Source: Breviolum minutum Mf 1.05b.01
Taxonomy: Eukaryota > Sar > Dinophyceae > Suessiales > Symbiodiniaceae
Length of the DNA: 64,000 nt
Direction: 5' to 3'
NCBI GenBank assembly: GCA_000507305.1
Contig: DF239954.1
Coordinates: forward strand, 82,222 to 146,221
Shown here in pieces: positions 32,708 to 43,199 of the stretch. Both the position numbers and the translations under genes were made by a program. Under the pieces are notes generated by a model that saw only the letters and a list, made by a program, of their open reading frames with translations, had not been told where the DNA came from and made no database searches. Within the stretch, counting starts at the first letter, position 1. Each line of letters begins with the position of its first letter.

Positions 32708-33298
32708 ATGTCGGCCCTTCAGCAATACGGTAGTGCGGACCTTGTGGTCACACCGACCATTGACAAGGACAGCCATCCTTCATGGACTCTGTTCGCCATG
32801 GTATGGGTTTCATCGATCTTCCTGGCGTTTCTATGCGGAATCCTCTTCTGGCATTTGTGGGGGCCGCGGTTCCACCAGATGAGAGAAGTTCTGGGCGGCA
32901 TCAGTTGGACGTTAAAGTCAGGGATCCGTGGAGCTCTGGTATCGACCTGGCGTATGTTGATGTGGGGAGTTCTAAATTTGGTGGAGACAAAGGTATCCTA
33001 CGAGACCGAACCCGTTCAAAATCCCCATATGGTAGAAATAGACAGAATGCCACCACCTCCAGCAGAGGAAAGCGAAGAGATGCATGGGATGAGAGGTGGA
33101 GAGCGAATGGATGCCACTCCCACGAGGCATCGGAGAAGTTGGACACCCGACGTGGAGGCACCTTGGGAGTTGGCAAGCCCAAATGGCAACAGAACGAGGG
33201 AAGTCCATCAAAGAAACAGAAGGGGCATGGTGCCCCACGAACAGGGCAGCGTCCTCAGCAGAATGGTGGAGGCATCAAGACCCGCAAGACTAGATTGA
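32708..33298 (+). CDS. Retroelement small ORF with a transmembrane segment
   Basis: An intact 196-codon ORF between RT/RNase H and recombinase. It begins MSALQQYG at an ATG 128 bases after the polyprotein stop. Residues 27-48 (TLFAMVWVSSIFLAFLCGIL then FW) form one strong hydrophobic helix, flanked by His-Pro before and an amphipathic Trp-rich stretch after (WRMLMWGVLNLVE). The C-terminal half is Pro/Glu- then Arg-rich and looks disordered. No signal peptide or fusion motif is apparent, and I know of no match. The position is that of an accessory gene. Its end overlaps the frame that becomes the recombinase, so expression of the recombinase may depend on reinitiation or frameshifting. Confidence 0.6.
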   Translation: MSALQQYGSADLVVTPTIDKDSHPSWTLFAMVWVSSIFLAFLCGILFWHLWGPRFHQMREVLGGISWTLKSGIRGALVSTWRMLMWGVLNLVETKVSYETEPVQNPHMVEIDRMPPPPAEESEEMHGMRGGERMDATPTRHRRSWTPDVEAPWELASPNGNRTREVHQRNRRGMVPHEQGSVLSRMVEASRPARLD

Positions 33299-33330
33299 AG
33301 GGACCCACAACCTTGTCCGAAGCAAGTGTG

Positions 33331-34695
33331 ATGGCGAGGAACAAGTCGTGGAGGGCAACGGCTAGAAAAGTGCTGAAGGAGAAGTTCTTCAGCCTGTCAA
33401 CATCAGCAGCTAAAGCATCTAAGAGAAGAACAATTTTGGAAGTGGCCGATGCTTGTTCAGAAGACGGGCTGATTTTCCCTTTGTCAGTAGAGTTGTTGGT
33501 GGACATCGCAGCTACCATCAACCATACCGAGATGAAAGCGGGCGATCAGTACTTGTACGAGGTTAAGCTGATGCACATTGAGAAGGGTTTTCAATGGACA
33601 GATCAACTTGAACGACACCTTCAGATGTGCAGGAGAGCCTTGACCAGAGATAGAGGCCCCGAAGATAGAGCAATTGAGTTCAAACCGGAAAAGTTGAGCA
33701 TGGAGATGTTGGAGCAATCGGAGAACAATCGGAAAACTCCGAAATCAGTGGCATTGTCTTATGCGTGGTCGACGATATGGATGTTGAGAGCAATCGAGGC
33801 ATCGTCGCTGGAGGTTGGCCATGTTTCGTTAGACCACGAGAAGAAGACAGTCAGGCTTTACATCCCCAAATCTAAGGTGGATCAGAAAGGCTTGCGAGTG
33901 TCGAGATGCTTAGCCTGCTGCTGCTGCGGAGCATGCGACACACTTTGTCCCTGGTCCCTGGCAATGATGCCTTGGCAAAACTACGAGACCTGTCAAGCAA
34001 GGCACCACTGTTTCCTTCCTATGAGGGCAAGAAATTGTCGCAGTATTGTCTAGTTAAAAGCTGGAGTCAAGGTGGAAGGAAGCATAACGGGCCACTCTGC
34101 CAGGCGGTCTGGTGCTATGAGGTATGCGAGACTTGGATGGCATATCCAAGACATTGCATTCCTTGGGAGGTGGAAGAGTAGCGCTGTGTTCAGGTACATC
34201 GAGCAGGCACTTCAAGAAGTACCAGCAAACATGAGAGCGCCTCCAACAAGTTTGCCCAACCAGTGTACACCGAAAACTACACAGGAAGACCTTGAGAAAG
34301 TGGTGACAGTTCATGAAGTGGTGGACGCGAAGTTGGCCGAGAAAGTCAATGACACGGTGGCAAAGATCCAGCAGATGGAGGGCAGAGTCTCGTCCTTAGA
34401 GGAATCTAAGGATCAAGACATGCTGATGCTAGAGAAGAACAAGAGGCCTTTGTGGGCGGTGTCAAGCGCGAGGTCTGGGAAGTTGATGCACCTGGTCAAG
34501 CAGGCTTCGTGGAGCCTTCCTTTACAAGAGTGGTCCACCAGTTGTGGGTGGAAATTTGCAAGAAGGAATGTCAAAGTGGAACTGACGAGGTACCCGGGAT
34601 TCAATGTAAGGAAATGCAGCAAGTGCCAGGAGATGGAACAACTGCGCGACAAAGTCAGCTGTGGGGTGGAACTTGCACAGTTGATTGAAGTTTAG
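33331..34695 (+). CDS. Retroelement tyrosine recombinase (two frameshifts)
   Basis: The first ATG after the membrane ORF is at 33331, though the same frame is open upstream. The N-terminal helical DNA-binding half (LKEKFFSLSTSAAKASKRR) leads to the catalytic half: WMLRAIEASSLEVGHVSLD (box I Arg in LRAIE) and the beta-hairpin Lys in YIPKSKVDQKG. The frame then shifts near 33950 (continuing KLRDLSSKAPLFPSYEGKKL) and back near 34055, to TGHSARRSGAMRYARLGW (box II His at 34093-34095, Arg at 34102-34104), IAFLGRWKSSAVFRYI (Trp in the second His/Trp position, nucleophile Tyr at 34195-34197). A coiled-coil-like tail and a CSKCQEMEQLRDK motif end the ORF. All catalytic residues survive, but the frame does not. 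Confidence 0.75.
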
Positions 34696-34799
34696 CTGTG
34701 ACCACTGTTTCCCATGTGGTTGCTGAATGTTGCAATGAGAAAATGAAAGGATGGGTGTGATGACACCCACACTTGTTCCAGCCAGTGCACTACCACCAA

Positions 34800-37700
34800 C
34801 CGTTCAAAAAGATGCCCATGCTTTGGAGGGTGGGTGGGACTGCAAAAAGTCGAAATGAAGTAGCTGTTCAATACAGTTTCAGCATGGTACAGTTGAAAAA
34901 ACTGTTCTGTCGGATGTTGTTGGGTACAAACGACTTGAGGAAGGTGTTTTCTTGCGATACTTGAGGAAGGTGTTACAATGTTGTTACATAATAATTATAT
35001 ATCTAAAAAATATTTATTACATAATATACATAGTCGTATCTATGTTATATTTTGTTTCCTCTTGGATTCAATCGCACTTCAGGATTGACTTTCTGCAAGT
35101 GCAGCGTTTGCTTCACAAGCAGGACTTGCCCGTTGCATAAAGCGTCAGCTCGGCAGACGAAACTCCACTTACCTTTTTGCCACACTTTGGTTGTTGCATG
35201 GTGCAGGATGAGATGAGTCAATTTGCGCTCCAGCTTGTACAGAGGGCTCATAGCATTAGTGTGCCTTGTTCTGGAAGGGTGTTGGCTGGCAGTAGAGCAA
35301 TGCTGCCATGCTGGGTCTCGATCGAGTTGCACGGCTTCTGCGGTGTGCTTCACCTGCTTCCCATGACATCTCCCATGTTTAAGGCGCAGTCCACGGAGAC
35401 GCCAGCTACACCCCGGAGCCTCGCCAGTTCGCAGGAGGAGACCGGGCAGGGGCAAGACCTGGGTGGAGTTGAGATGGATCATGGATGCATGCAACAAGAT
35501 ATATAGACATAGTGACATAATCACACTACACACATCCAGGTTCATCATGAAGGGCACAGGTAAGTTTTTCAAAGGAGCTTAAAATTGTCGATGCAATAAG
35601 ACTTCGACTTTGGAAGGGACAAAGATACCATTTCCACCACTCAAAAGTCCGGTAGAAGTTTGGAGCAATTCGATCTTCTCTTGAAAAGTGGTGTCGTACT
35701 GGCTGTGAGTCTTACAAATACATTTGGCTGTAGCATGCATCTCTTTTCTCTGTCGTGCTCCGTTTGCTCGCCTTGCTCCCCTTTGCTCTTGTGTTTGTGT
35801 GCGTTAGTCCCTTACCTGTCACACAGAATACTTGTACATCAAATCACACGTTGGCATTGGCCAAACTTCTCCAGCACACAAGGTTATAGGACCCGCAGAC
35901 AGGAGGGATAGATGCAACTTCATACCTGCAGTAAATGATGTGTGTACCTGTGACATCCAAGGAGGTCAATAGGAGACCACTTAGAAGAATCAACAGAATC
36001 TTTGGACAGGCGTTGGAGGAAGAGGTGGAATCCACTGGATGGATGGCACTGGAGCTTAGATTTGAACCGGGAGTTGGTACGATTTGTAGCCTTGTCTTTT
36101 ACAAATCACAGCACAAAACAAGGTGATTGGTGACCGGTGGGTGATTGGTGGGTGATTTTGCTGTTGGATGATGCTGAGGATGCGGCTCTTCCAGGTGTAT
36201 GGATGCTTGGCGGTGTGCTGATGGCTGTAGGGGCCCTCCGTGCACTGAAGGTGATGTAATGCACCCTATTCGGGGGCCATTCTTCCGCCTTTTGTAGTGC
36301 CATGAGGCGATTTTTGAAGATTGTGAGATGGGCTGGTAAATGTGTCCATTTCTCACAGATTCTGAACTGTCGCGCCTCACATGAAGCCGCACACTTGGTT
36401 TAAGATATTTCTTTTGAAATAGCCTCTAGCAATAAGAGCACAAGAAGATTCTACTATTTTCAGCAATCCTTGTTTGGGTCAACGAGTCAAAAGCATATTC
36501 ACAAAGGAAGGCACTCTTTTGTTTTTTTTCTGGGGATCTTCACGGCTGAGACGAACGGATCTTCCATTTCAAGAGGGCCCAATACAACCCATGTCAACGA
36601 CACCTCCGTCGGGTTGAAGCAACCGTTCCGGAGGAGGTGCCAATTCAAGGGTCACAAGAGAAAGCCGTCTGAAGGATCTTTTGACGTTCTCAACCGCACT
36701 GGTGAGAACCCCCACCGATCTGGATGATGGGATGATGGAACTGCATGTGTATTCGCACTTCGAATCACAAGTGCACCTAAATTCGATGCAAGAGCTCTCT
36801 GTAAAAAGTTGTGTATAAAGTTCGTAGGGGGGCAATGCTTTGCCTCGTGGTCCAAAGTCTCTTGTCAGTGCGGCAATACCCCGAACGCACGTCAGTTGAA
36901 TTCAATAATTGGAAGCATGATGGCAGTCCAATTTTCGAGCTGCTGCTTCACTGTTCCGCGGTCCGGCCGACCTGCTTCACGTCGGCTTTTGAGATTGCAC
37001 TGTGTTCCTGGTTGCTAGTTCTTGTGGTATTAGACAGTCATCTTGTTTGGCACTAGCATACTTGATGCTTGGGCATTTTTGGAAGGCAGTTGTGTTTTCC
37101 AAATCTGGGGGACCCCAGGGCCCCCAGGGTCCCAGGGCTTAAACAGCACAGTCCAAACGAAGCCGCTAAGCCGTGACTTCAAGCGGTAGAAGCGATTTGT
37201 CGCCAAACAATTTAGACTTTGAGTTTTTGCGATGCAGCTGCGCGCGGTTAAAGGCTTGTGTTCAAGCGTGGCTTGAGTTCATTTCAGTCGAGTCGCGTGC
37301 GCGCTGCTTGTGCAGCTTCGGAAAAAAACTTACCAAAAGATAGATTGATCAGAGGAGGCACAGTGGTTCCTGGTCGATTTGTGATGTCAGATTCCGTCAC
37401 TCAGTATAACTCCCGACTCTACACTGAATGTATATGGGTGTATGCTCTTTTCATGCTCTTTTCAGATCCATGGAACTTCAGAGAATCTAGATGCTGATTG
37501 AAGAAGCGACCATGGTGCTGTGCTGCTTGGCTGCTTGCGATTTCAAGAACTAGCAGCCTCTCCTCCGGATGCTTGTTTTCGGGCGGGCCTCCAAGGGACT
37601 CTTCCTGGAAGAGCTACCTGGAGCAAATGGTTGGCCGCTGATTTGAAGCTTTGAAAAGCCGGCCAGTTTGTAACGCCGGCCCAACACGAGCTGACCTTGG

Positions 37701-38790
37701 TTTGCCCTAATCGGACAGGCACAGAAAGCAACGCATATAGAAACACTCCTTTTGCCCAGAAAAATGGCGCGAAGGGTGGGGTTCAACTGGCCATTTTGGC
37801 AACTAAACCACTGCTTTCGTGAAAGCCTTGGTGACCTGTCAGGCAGAGATTGACGAGCAGCCCGAGTTTCCGACCGTCAACGGCCGGTTGACCACTTCAT
37901 TCGCCATGAAGGCCAAGTTTCAAGGAGTTTCAAATAGCTGCTGGAAGGGCTTCTAAAGCTACAGGAGGAGCAGCCACCCTGGCACCCATCTAGCTATACA
38001 TGGGGTGTTTGGACCCGGCCACAGGTGATTGGAGACCAAGCCCCCTACACAGCAGGTCCAGGAACTCCCAGTGGTGCATTCAGGCCACTGAGGGGTGAGG
38101 GGTGACGCAGTTGTTGTACATAAATAAAGGATAATAAAGGTACACATAAATATGCAGGAGGGAGCTGTGATGTATGCCTTGCAGGTTCTAGCTGAGAAGA
38201 TTCTGGCAGGATTGTTGGTAACACCAGCTTGGGATTTGAATTGAAGGGTCAACTTTCCCTTTCTCTCACAGTCTTATAGGTAAGAAAAACGGGGTTCCAA
38301 AAACTTGGTACGAAAAGTCTCCATTTGGACTTTTTAGAGAGAGGACATTCGTGGGTGATGTGTGGGTGATGCAGTCCTGATGAGTTACCTGAAATCAGGC
38401 AGACGTTCATTCCTCGTGAATGTCCCAAGAGCGGCTGTCCACAGCCGGAGATCGGCAAAGATGGACTGGGGGTTTTCTATGGTTTTCGATGGTGCTTTGA
38501 ACAGTTGCAGAGGTTAGTCAGGTGATTTTGTTTGATGTCCATATGGTGTTGCCCCCTTTCCTGCAGGATATTTGCCGCAGAGGCCGGGGGACCTGGGACC
38601 TGGGACCTGGAAGAAATGCGACCACAATGGTGTTTTGGAAGCGACTTGATATTTTTTCTCCAAGGAGATGGTCCGATGCATCCAGTTGGCCAAATCAACG
38701 ATTGCCAAGGGAAATGGTGGGTGATCCCAGTGTGAGAGCTGTCAATAGTTTGGGTGTCATGGTTTTGGGGTTATGGAATTATTACTTGCC
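34800..38790. other. Spacer with scattered candidate exons only
   Basis: No gene can be assembled. Protein-like stretches occur at about 35935-36060 (VPVTSKEVNRRPLRRINRIF), 36650-36800 (MMELHVYSHFESQVHLNSMQ) and 37330-37420 (DRLIRGGTVVPGRFVMSDSV). A GC-rich palindrome lies at 37105-37138. Nothing recognisable as an IPT domain was found before the second G8 domain, although fibrocystin-L would lead one to expect it. Confidence 0.4.
37105..37138. repeat. GC-rich imperfect palindrome
   Basis: GGGACCCCAGGG and CCCCCAGGGTCCC form an inverted repeat, with CCCAGGG repeated three times. It stands out from the surrounding moderate GC. Confidence 0.6.
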
Positions 38791-38797
38791 ACTTCAG

Positions 38798-38869
38798 GAG
38801 AATGTGGTTTTGCCTCCAACAGACAATGTCTTGCTGGATGTGGTGACTCCCAAGTTGCGTGCAGCTCAG
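38798..38869 (+). CDS. Fibrocystin-L-like protein, second G8 domain, exon 1
   Basis: A CTTCAG acceptor is followed by ENVVLPPTDNVLLDVVTPKL then RA. This is the opening strand pair of a G8 domain, equivalent to DSVVVPEGQAIMLDVNSPKL in the first copy at 10.95 kb. Fibrocystin-L has two G8 domains, so this is probably its second, though an independent paralogue is possible. Confidence 0.7.
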
Positions 38870-38979
38870 ATAGAAAGATTCTATATCTACAATATCATGA
38901 TACACAAGTCATGTTTGATAAAGTTTGATAGGTATCCAGTATCTCCATCTCAGTGTCCAATGGACCGTAGCTGTGTCAG

Positions 38980-39273
38980 GAACTGGGTTGACATCCAGGG
39001 AAAGCTGGAGTTCGATCGGGCCCTCAATACCACCCTCAATGCCGCTTCCCTGAAGGTGTGCATCCTCAGTGCCGGTTATCGAAATCGAACTGCTGGAAAA
39101 TCAACGGGAGGTTTTTTTGTAAAAAGGGACCAGGTTTATTTTGACATGAACATTTCAGAAATCATTACAACTGTTTAAGGTTAAGGGATGGTAAATTACC
39201 TGCGGCTTTTCAATGGCTTACATCTGGAACCCTATTGAGGTTTGGGGCAAATTGGAGATGGGAACAGTGGTCT
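38980..39273 (+). CDS. Fibrocystin-L-like protein, second G8 domain, exons 2-3
   Basis: The exon at 38980-39055 is bounded by TGTCAG and CTGAAG|GTGTGC and reads NWVDIQGKLEFDRALNTTLN then AASLK. This matches the 'LxIxGxLxFD' strand of G8. A further piece at about 39212-39273 reads YIWNPIEVWGKLEMGT, the 'YIWIxGGxLxxG' strand seen as STYIWIAGGSFYVGSE in copy 1. Confidence 0.65.
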
Positions 39274-39569
39274 TGGCCTGAAAAAAACCGCCCGCCAGTG
39301 GTGCGCTTACAAAACGTGGCCCGTTTTGGTGATTAAGGATAATCCTATGCCAAGGGACAAGAAAGCAGAAATTGTCCTTTGGGGTGCAGAGCAGGTCTGG
39401 GTGATTTAGAAGACAATTGAGATGAAATATGATGAAATGGGAAATCCAGCTTTTTTATCTGGTAGAAGAATGTGGGGCATGTAGTGAACCCCTATATACT
39501 GGGAGGCAACCACCGTGATCATGGTGGAGGGACTCTTTTTGGTCAACAAGGTGGGTTCTTGTATTCTTG

Positions 39570-39848
39570 CAGTTTTGGGAGCCGAAAAAATCTTGATTCA
39601 TGGCAATTCATGGAACTTATTTTATGTTTTTTTGGCTCCAAGTGAACAAATTCCAGATAGATTTGAACTGAACATCTATTCTGACAAAATGCAGGCATGA
39701 CTCTTGTTCGCAGATTTCAGGCTTCATCCCTCAGAGTCTTTTTTTCATGGAACGAATGTCACAGGTGGTGGCTGTCTTGGGTGAGATTTCCGCTGTGGGA
39801 ACACCACGCACCAGCAAGGCACCTATGCATCAGTGGTCAACAAAGACA
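39570..39848 (+). CDS. Fibrocystin-L-like protein, exons at the end of the second G8 domain
   Basis: After a TTGCAG at about 39572 the frame gives VLGAEKILIHG, and after ACAG at 39763 it gives VVAVLGEISAVGTPRTSKAP then MHQW. These correspond to the 'ATITLHG' and 'GKVxLxGxPxxxxWTxL' strands that close the G8 module. Borders are approximate. Confidence 0.5.
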
Positions 39849-40416
39849 AGAATCTGCTATTGAATTGGTCTCAGGGTTGGAATCTGGGTTGTACATGGTT
39901 GGACTAGGACTATGGAGCATGAAGATTTTTAGTTGACAACGAGTTTGAACTCGTTACATCATCACTTGCCTGACTTTCGCGGCAGGCATGGACGAGACTG
40001 TCTCAGACTGCAGAAGTAGGCGGGTGGGTTGGAGCCACCAAGTGTCAAACTGGTCAGCTGAGCCAGCTGCCAATATTGGATTGGAGAGTGTTCTGTTTGA
40101 TTTCTTCATGAGGGATGATCAAGATCTCGGGTATCAATGAGTATCGTGCATGTTCCTCTGCCCCTCGCACCATCTTAGCAGTCTTAGCACAAAAAACATT
40201 AATCAAGAACTCCAACTCTTCCGTGGCTTGACAAGTTCTTGTTCCTTTTGATCGCACCATTTTTTCGATTCTGCTGAAAACTTCAACATCAGTTGAGCCA
40301 AGAGTAAATTCAGTGAAGTACCATTCTGTCATTCTGTGTCCCATCAGAATCTTTGGGATATCTGGCCTTTTCCAACCTGGAGACGCTTGGTTTTTTGGGA
40401 TTTTTTCGATGGGCAG

Positions 40417-40526
40417 GTGCTCAAGAAATGGTGCTTCAAGGCGATGTTTCGGACTGGCTCCCAGGATCTCAGGTGGCTATCTCTGCCACTGAGTATCCAT
40501 CACCTCCACAAACAACAGAGACGGAG
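40417..40526 (+). CDS. Fibrocystin-L-like protein, post-G8 exon (second copy)
   Basis: A GGGCAG acceptor and an ACGGAG|GTGTGG donor bound AQEMVLQGDVSDWLPGSQVA, ISATEYPSPPQTTETE. It is the counterpart of LLKLEEAVDWEVGVEVVITP in the first half. The 'VxDWxxGDxVxIxxTxYxxxxTE' pattern is strongly conserved in G8 proteins. Confidence 0.75.
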
Positions 40527-40654
40527 GTGTGGCTGGGAATGGCAGCCACCTCCAAGAGATCTCTTTTTTTGGGGGGGAAATGTTTTACCAAGATCTTTTG
40601 AACAAATCTGCGTTTTTTTTGCCAACGAGAAAGGAAAAGAAGAGATCACATGCA

Positions 40655-41030
40655 CGTGATAGACATGATAGACGATACACTTACCATCCCAACACCCGTG
40701 GAAGGTGCTTACGATTTCCGGAGTGTCCTACCAGGCCTGGACATTACAAAACCATCCATGATGCGACATGCGCAGCAGATTTTGCTCTCGTATGAATGAC
40801 GTCACCCCAAAGGCTGATTGCTTTTGCCCACTTGAATTGTTTCATGATTTTGCATGTCTAAAGTTTAGGTCCCGAAGAATGTGAACCAGCAATTTCCAAC
40901 TGCGACAGTTGGGGATCGGGAATTCGAGAGGCGAATGACAACACAACGACAGTGACCTTGAGCTCTGCACTGGCACATCGTCATTTTGCTGGCGTGGTGG
41001 ACAGCAACCCAGCAGCCGTAGATGGTTCGT
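40655..41030 (+). CDS. Fibrocystin-L-like protein, post-G8 exons (second copy)
   Basis: One piece reads IDDTLTIPTPVEGAYDFRSV near 40660-40740. A later piece, about 40931-41025, reads DNTTTVTLSSALAHRHFAGV then VDSN. The latter matches the 'xVxLxxPLxxxHxAG' strand of the family. How the two are spliced is unclear. Confidence 0.5.
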
Positions 41031-41458
41031 GCTTAGATGGTTCGTGGTAGCTGGAAAAGGTCAGTGTTTTGTGGCCAAATGAGTAATAAACAACTTCCTC
41101 TTATATATATATATATAGATATCTGTATATATACATATAATATATGTATATATGTATATAGCAAGATTAGGTTGAACAAGAGCCCTGCATCTTGCATCTC
41201 GCATTCTCATCAGCTAAGGTAGTGCAGAGAACGTCCATTGGCCGCGGCCTTTCTTGGCTGCTGCAGTGGCCCTGCTCGATGGACGATCCAATGTAACCAC
41301 CGGCAACGTTTTTTTCTCCACGAAGCTTCCCAGCAATTCTTTGCAAAGCTTGCCTTGCCTATGGGGCTGCTAGTTCAGTAAATTCCTGATGATTACATGC
41401 TGAGCTTGTGAATCTGATTCTCCTTTTAAGGGAGACATGAATGTGCCCCGAATGCCAG

Positions 41459-41640
41459 GTGGTGATTCGAACTGGAGAAGAATTTTCAGAGCATGGAGGT
41501 GCCATTTGAGTGAAAAACCATTTGATGATTTGGAGTTGGATTGCAAGGAACTGATGCAAAGTTTGAACATGTGTAGTACAGCCTTCAACTGTTGTGATTC
41601 AAGGTGATGTGGTCATTGGCGGTTCATCCGATGGCAGATG
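41459..41640 (+). CDS. Fibrocystin-L-like protein, beta-helix entry exons (second copy)
   Basis: After an ATGCCAG the frame reads VVIRTGEEFSEHGGAI. A second piece at about 41595-41638 reads VIQGDVVIGGSSDG. The second is the counterpart of FCKVQGDERSAGFGNAWS in the first half. Exon borders are uncertain. Confidence 0.45.
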
Positions 41641-41923
41641 GGCTTGAATCTCAATGTTTGCCAGACAAGTGATCATTTTCAAGGAAAGCATCAGATTTTG
41701 GCAAAGACCTTGTGAAGTCAATAGTGGTTCTGGGTTGGTGCACCTTTACACAATAACTTGACGTTTCAACTTCGTGAACCAATATAGGTTGTATGAGGAA
41801 AAGATGCCATGTCGAGATAGTGTCACAGTTGAGAAAAGGGTTTCCAAAAAAACAGGTCACAGTTGAATGTGATCATTTTCATATGACTTTCATGTTTGGT
41901 GGGGAGGTGTTTGGAGAAAGGGG

Positions 41924-41983
41924 AATGCGTTCCAGGAAGGAATTGCCACCATCAGCAATGTGGACTTCATCCGAATGGGCTTC
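41924..41983 (+). CDS. Fibrocystin-L-like protein, beta-helix exon (second copy)
   Basis: NAFQEGIATISNVDFIRMGF corresponds to the AFHGGVMRIENTEITRSGQ turn in the first half. Confidence 0.5.
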
Positions 41984-42274
41984 TGATCTCAATTTCTGGG
42001 TGCCAAAAGTTGAGCAAAGCTGAAGTGGGGAACCGTGTCTGGTGAAGTTTTTTTTTATCTTCAATTTGTTTTTAATGCTTTTGTTTATTGAATTCGTGGA
42101 TTTTCCCTGTTAAAAACTCCAAAAAAAAAAACAAAGGCAAGTTCTGGTATCAAGCTCCAGCTCTGAAGTTCAACTTCTTAGGGTCTGGATCTTGGAATTT
42201 GAAAGGCAAAACCTGCCGGCAGCGTTAGTGCCGTTAGTGCCGTTAGTGTCATTGTCATACCAAGGGGCCAGAAG

Positions 42275-42690
42275 AACATGTCTCGGGTGGAGAACTGCGT
42301 CTTTAGCCGCTCGCAAAGTGGTGCCATTGAGGCAGCCTTTTTATATGGCTGTCTGAAGTTCAAAGGATGGGAGTTGCATGATTGACAGGCCAACTATGCT
42401 TCGAATCTCGAACTGGTGGATAACGTTTTCCATAGGCTGGGTGTATTGGTCTAGGGCCCTGTTTGAAACTGTTTGATGTTGTCAGGGAGGGCGTTCAAAT
42501 CACACCCTTGACCAAAAATCTTCAGAGCCTTAGACAGTGGCAGAGCAGTCGGATCGGAATGGTTTTCCCCTCTGCAAGGACCACACGAACGGCAGTGTGG
42601 ATCCGCAAGACCAGCAGCCACGATGCCATCGTTTTGCGGAGAAACATTGCTATTGAGACACTTCGTCACCCCAGTGAGAATACAGGACAG
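42275..42690 (+). CDS. Fibrocystin-L-like protein, beta-helix exons (second copy)
   Basis: The first piece (42275-42340) reads NMSRVENCVFSRSQSGAIEA then AF, a typical PbH1 turn. The second (about 42610-42690, donor ACAG|GTCG) reads TSSHDAIVLRRNIAIETLRH, the counterpart of TDFAVVRDNVALKTKGH in the first half. Confidence 0.5.
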
Positions 42691-43139
42691 GTCGATCGTT
42701 TCCTCTTTGCGTTGGAGTTTGTCAAATTAAGTGGTGTTCCAACATCATGGTATGGTATGATGTTCACCTTTCCCTAATTTGCTCTGATAGCCGCCCTGCA
42801 GACTGGGTCAGACACTTCGGAGCGTTCTACTTGGAGGCACGGAGAGGGAACGAAAAACAGAGATAGGATCGGTGAAGCGGTGCTCCAACCGTACCACAAC
42901 GAACGCCCAGGTCCGTCCGGCCGTGCTGTATGGAAACGTGGCCGCAGGCAGTTGGATGCAAGTTCTGATGATGGGGAGGGTGGAACGCTGCCAGTGCGCA
43001 AAGATGCATATTGAACATGATACCGGTACCGGATGATACTGACACTGATACTGGTGTATTTTCAATCCAAAGCCAGCTAGTATTATACAGTCATATTCTA
43101 AGATGTTTTATGATCTTAAATTGTAGATGATGTAATGTA

Positions 43140-43190
43140 GCGTATGTATATATATATATATATGTGGTGTATATATATATATATCATTCA
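43140..43190. repeat. TA microsatellite
   Basis: Long alternating TA runs interrupted by GTGGTG, in an AT-rich stretch (43.1-43.4 kb) of a presumed intron. A similar TA-rich run lies at 41100-41165. Confidence 0.8.
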
Positions 43191-43199
43191 TAAGATATT

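Larger units (their letters stand above)
27504..34790 (+). mobile_element. Tyrosine-recombinase retroelement (DIRS-like) with methyltransferase-like domain
   Basis: Consecutive + strand ORFs encode a Gag-like protein, a methyltransferase-like plus RT/RNase H polyprotein, a small membrane protein and a tyrosine recombinase. RT combined with a tyrosine recombinase instead of a DDE integrase defines the DIRS order. DIRS elements typically also carry a methyltransferase, but that one is an adenine-type enzyme downstream of RT. Here a cytosine-type-like domain precedes the RT. I could not find LTRs, split direct repeats or long inverted termini, so the outer borders are estimates: the 5' edge from the hairpin, the 3' edge from the end of the recombinase and a short GGGTGTGATGACACCC palindrome at 34753-34768. 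Frameshifts in two ORFs suggest a decayed copy. Confidence 0.75.

Noticed and set aside
32782-33300. Upstream part of the recombinase frame (about 170 codons before the ATG at 33331)
   Set aside because: It overlaps the intact membrane ORF in another frame and its residues look random, so only the part after about 33250 is treated as recombinase.
34753-34768. GGGTGTGATGACACCC as a terminal repeat of the retroelement
   Set aside because: It is a short palindrome with only vague likeness to GGGTGGGATGACC near 27479, which is not enough to define element ends.
37789-37800. GCCATTTTGGC, an 11-base match to the middle of the spliced leader
   Set aside because: It is too short to stand alone, lacks the CTCAAG 3' end of the leader and has no ORF or element attached.
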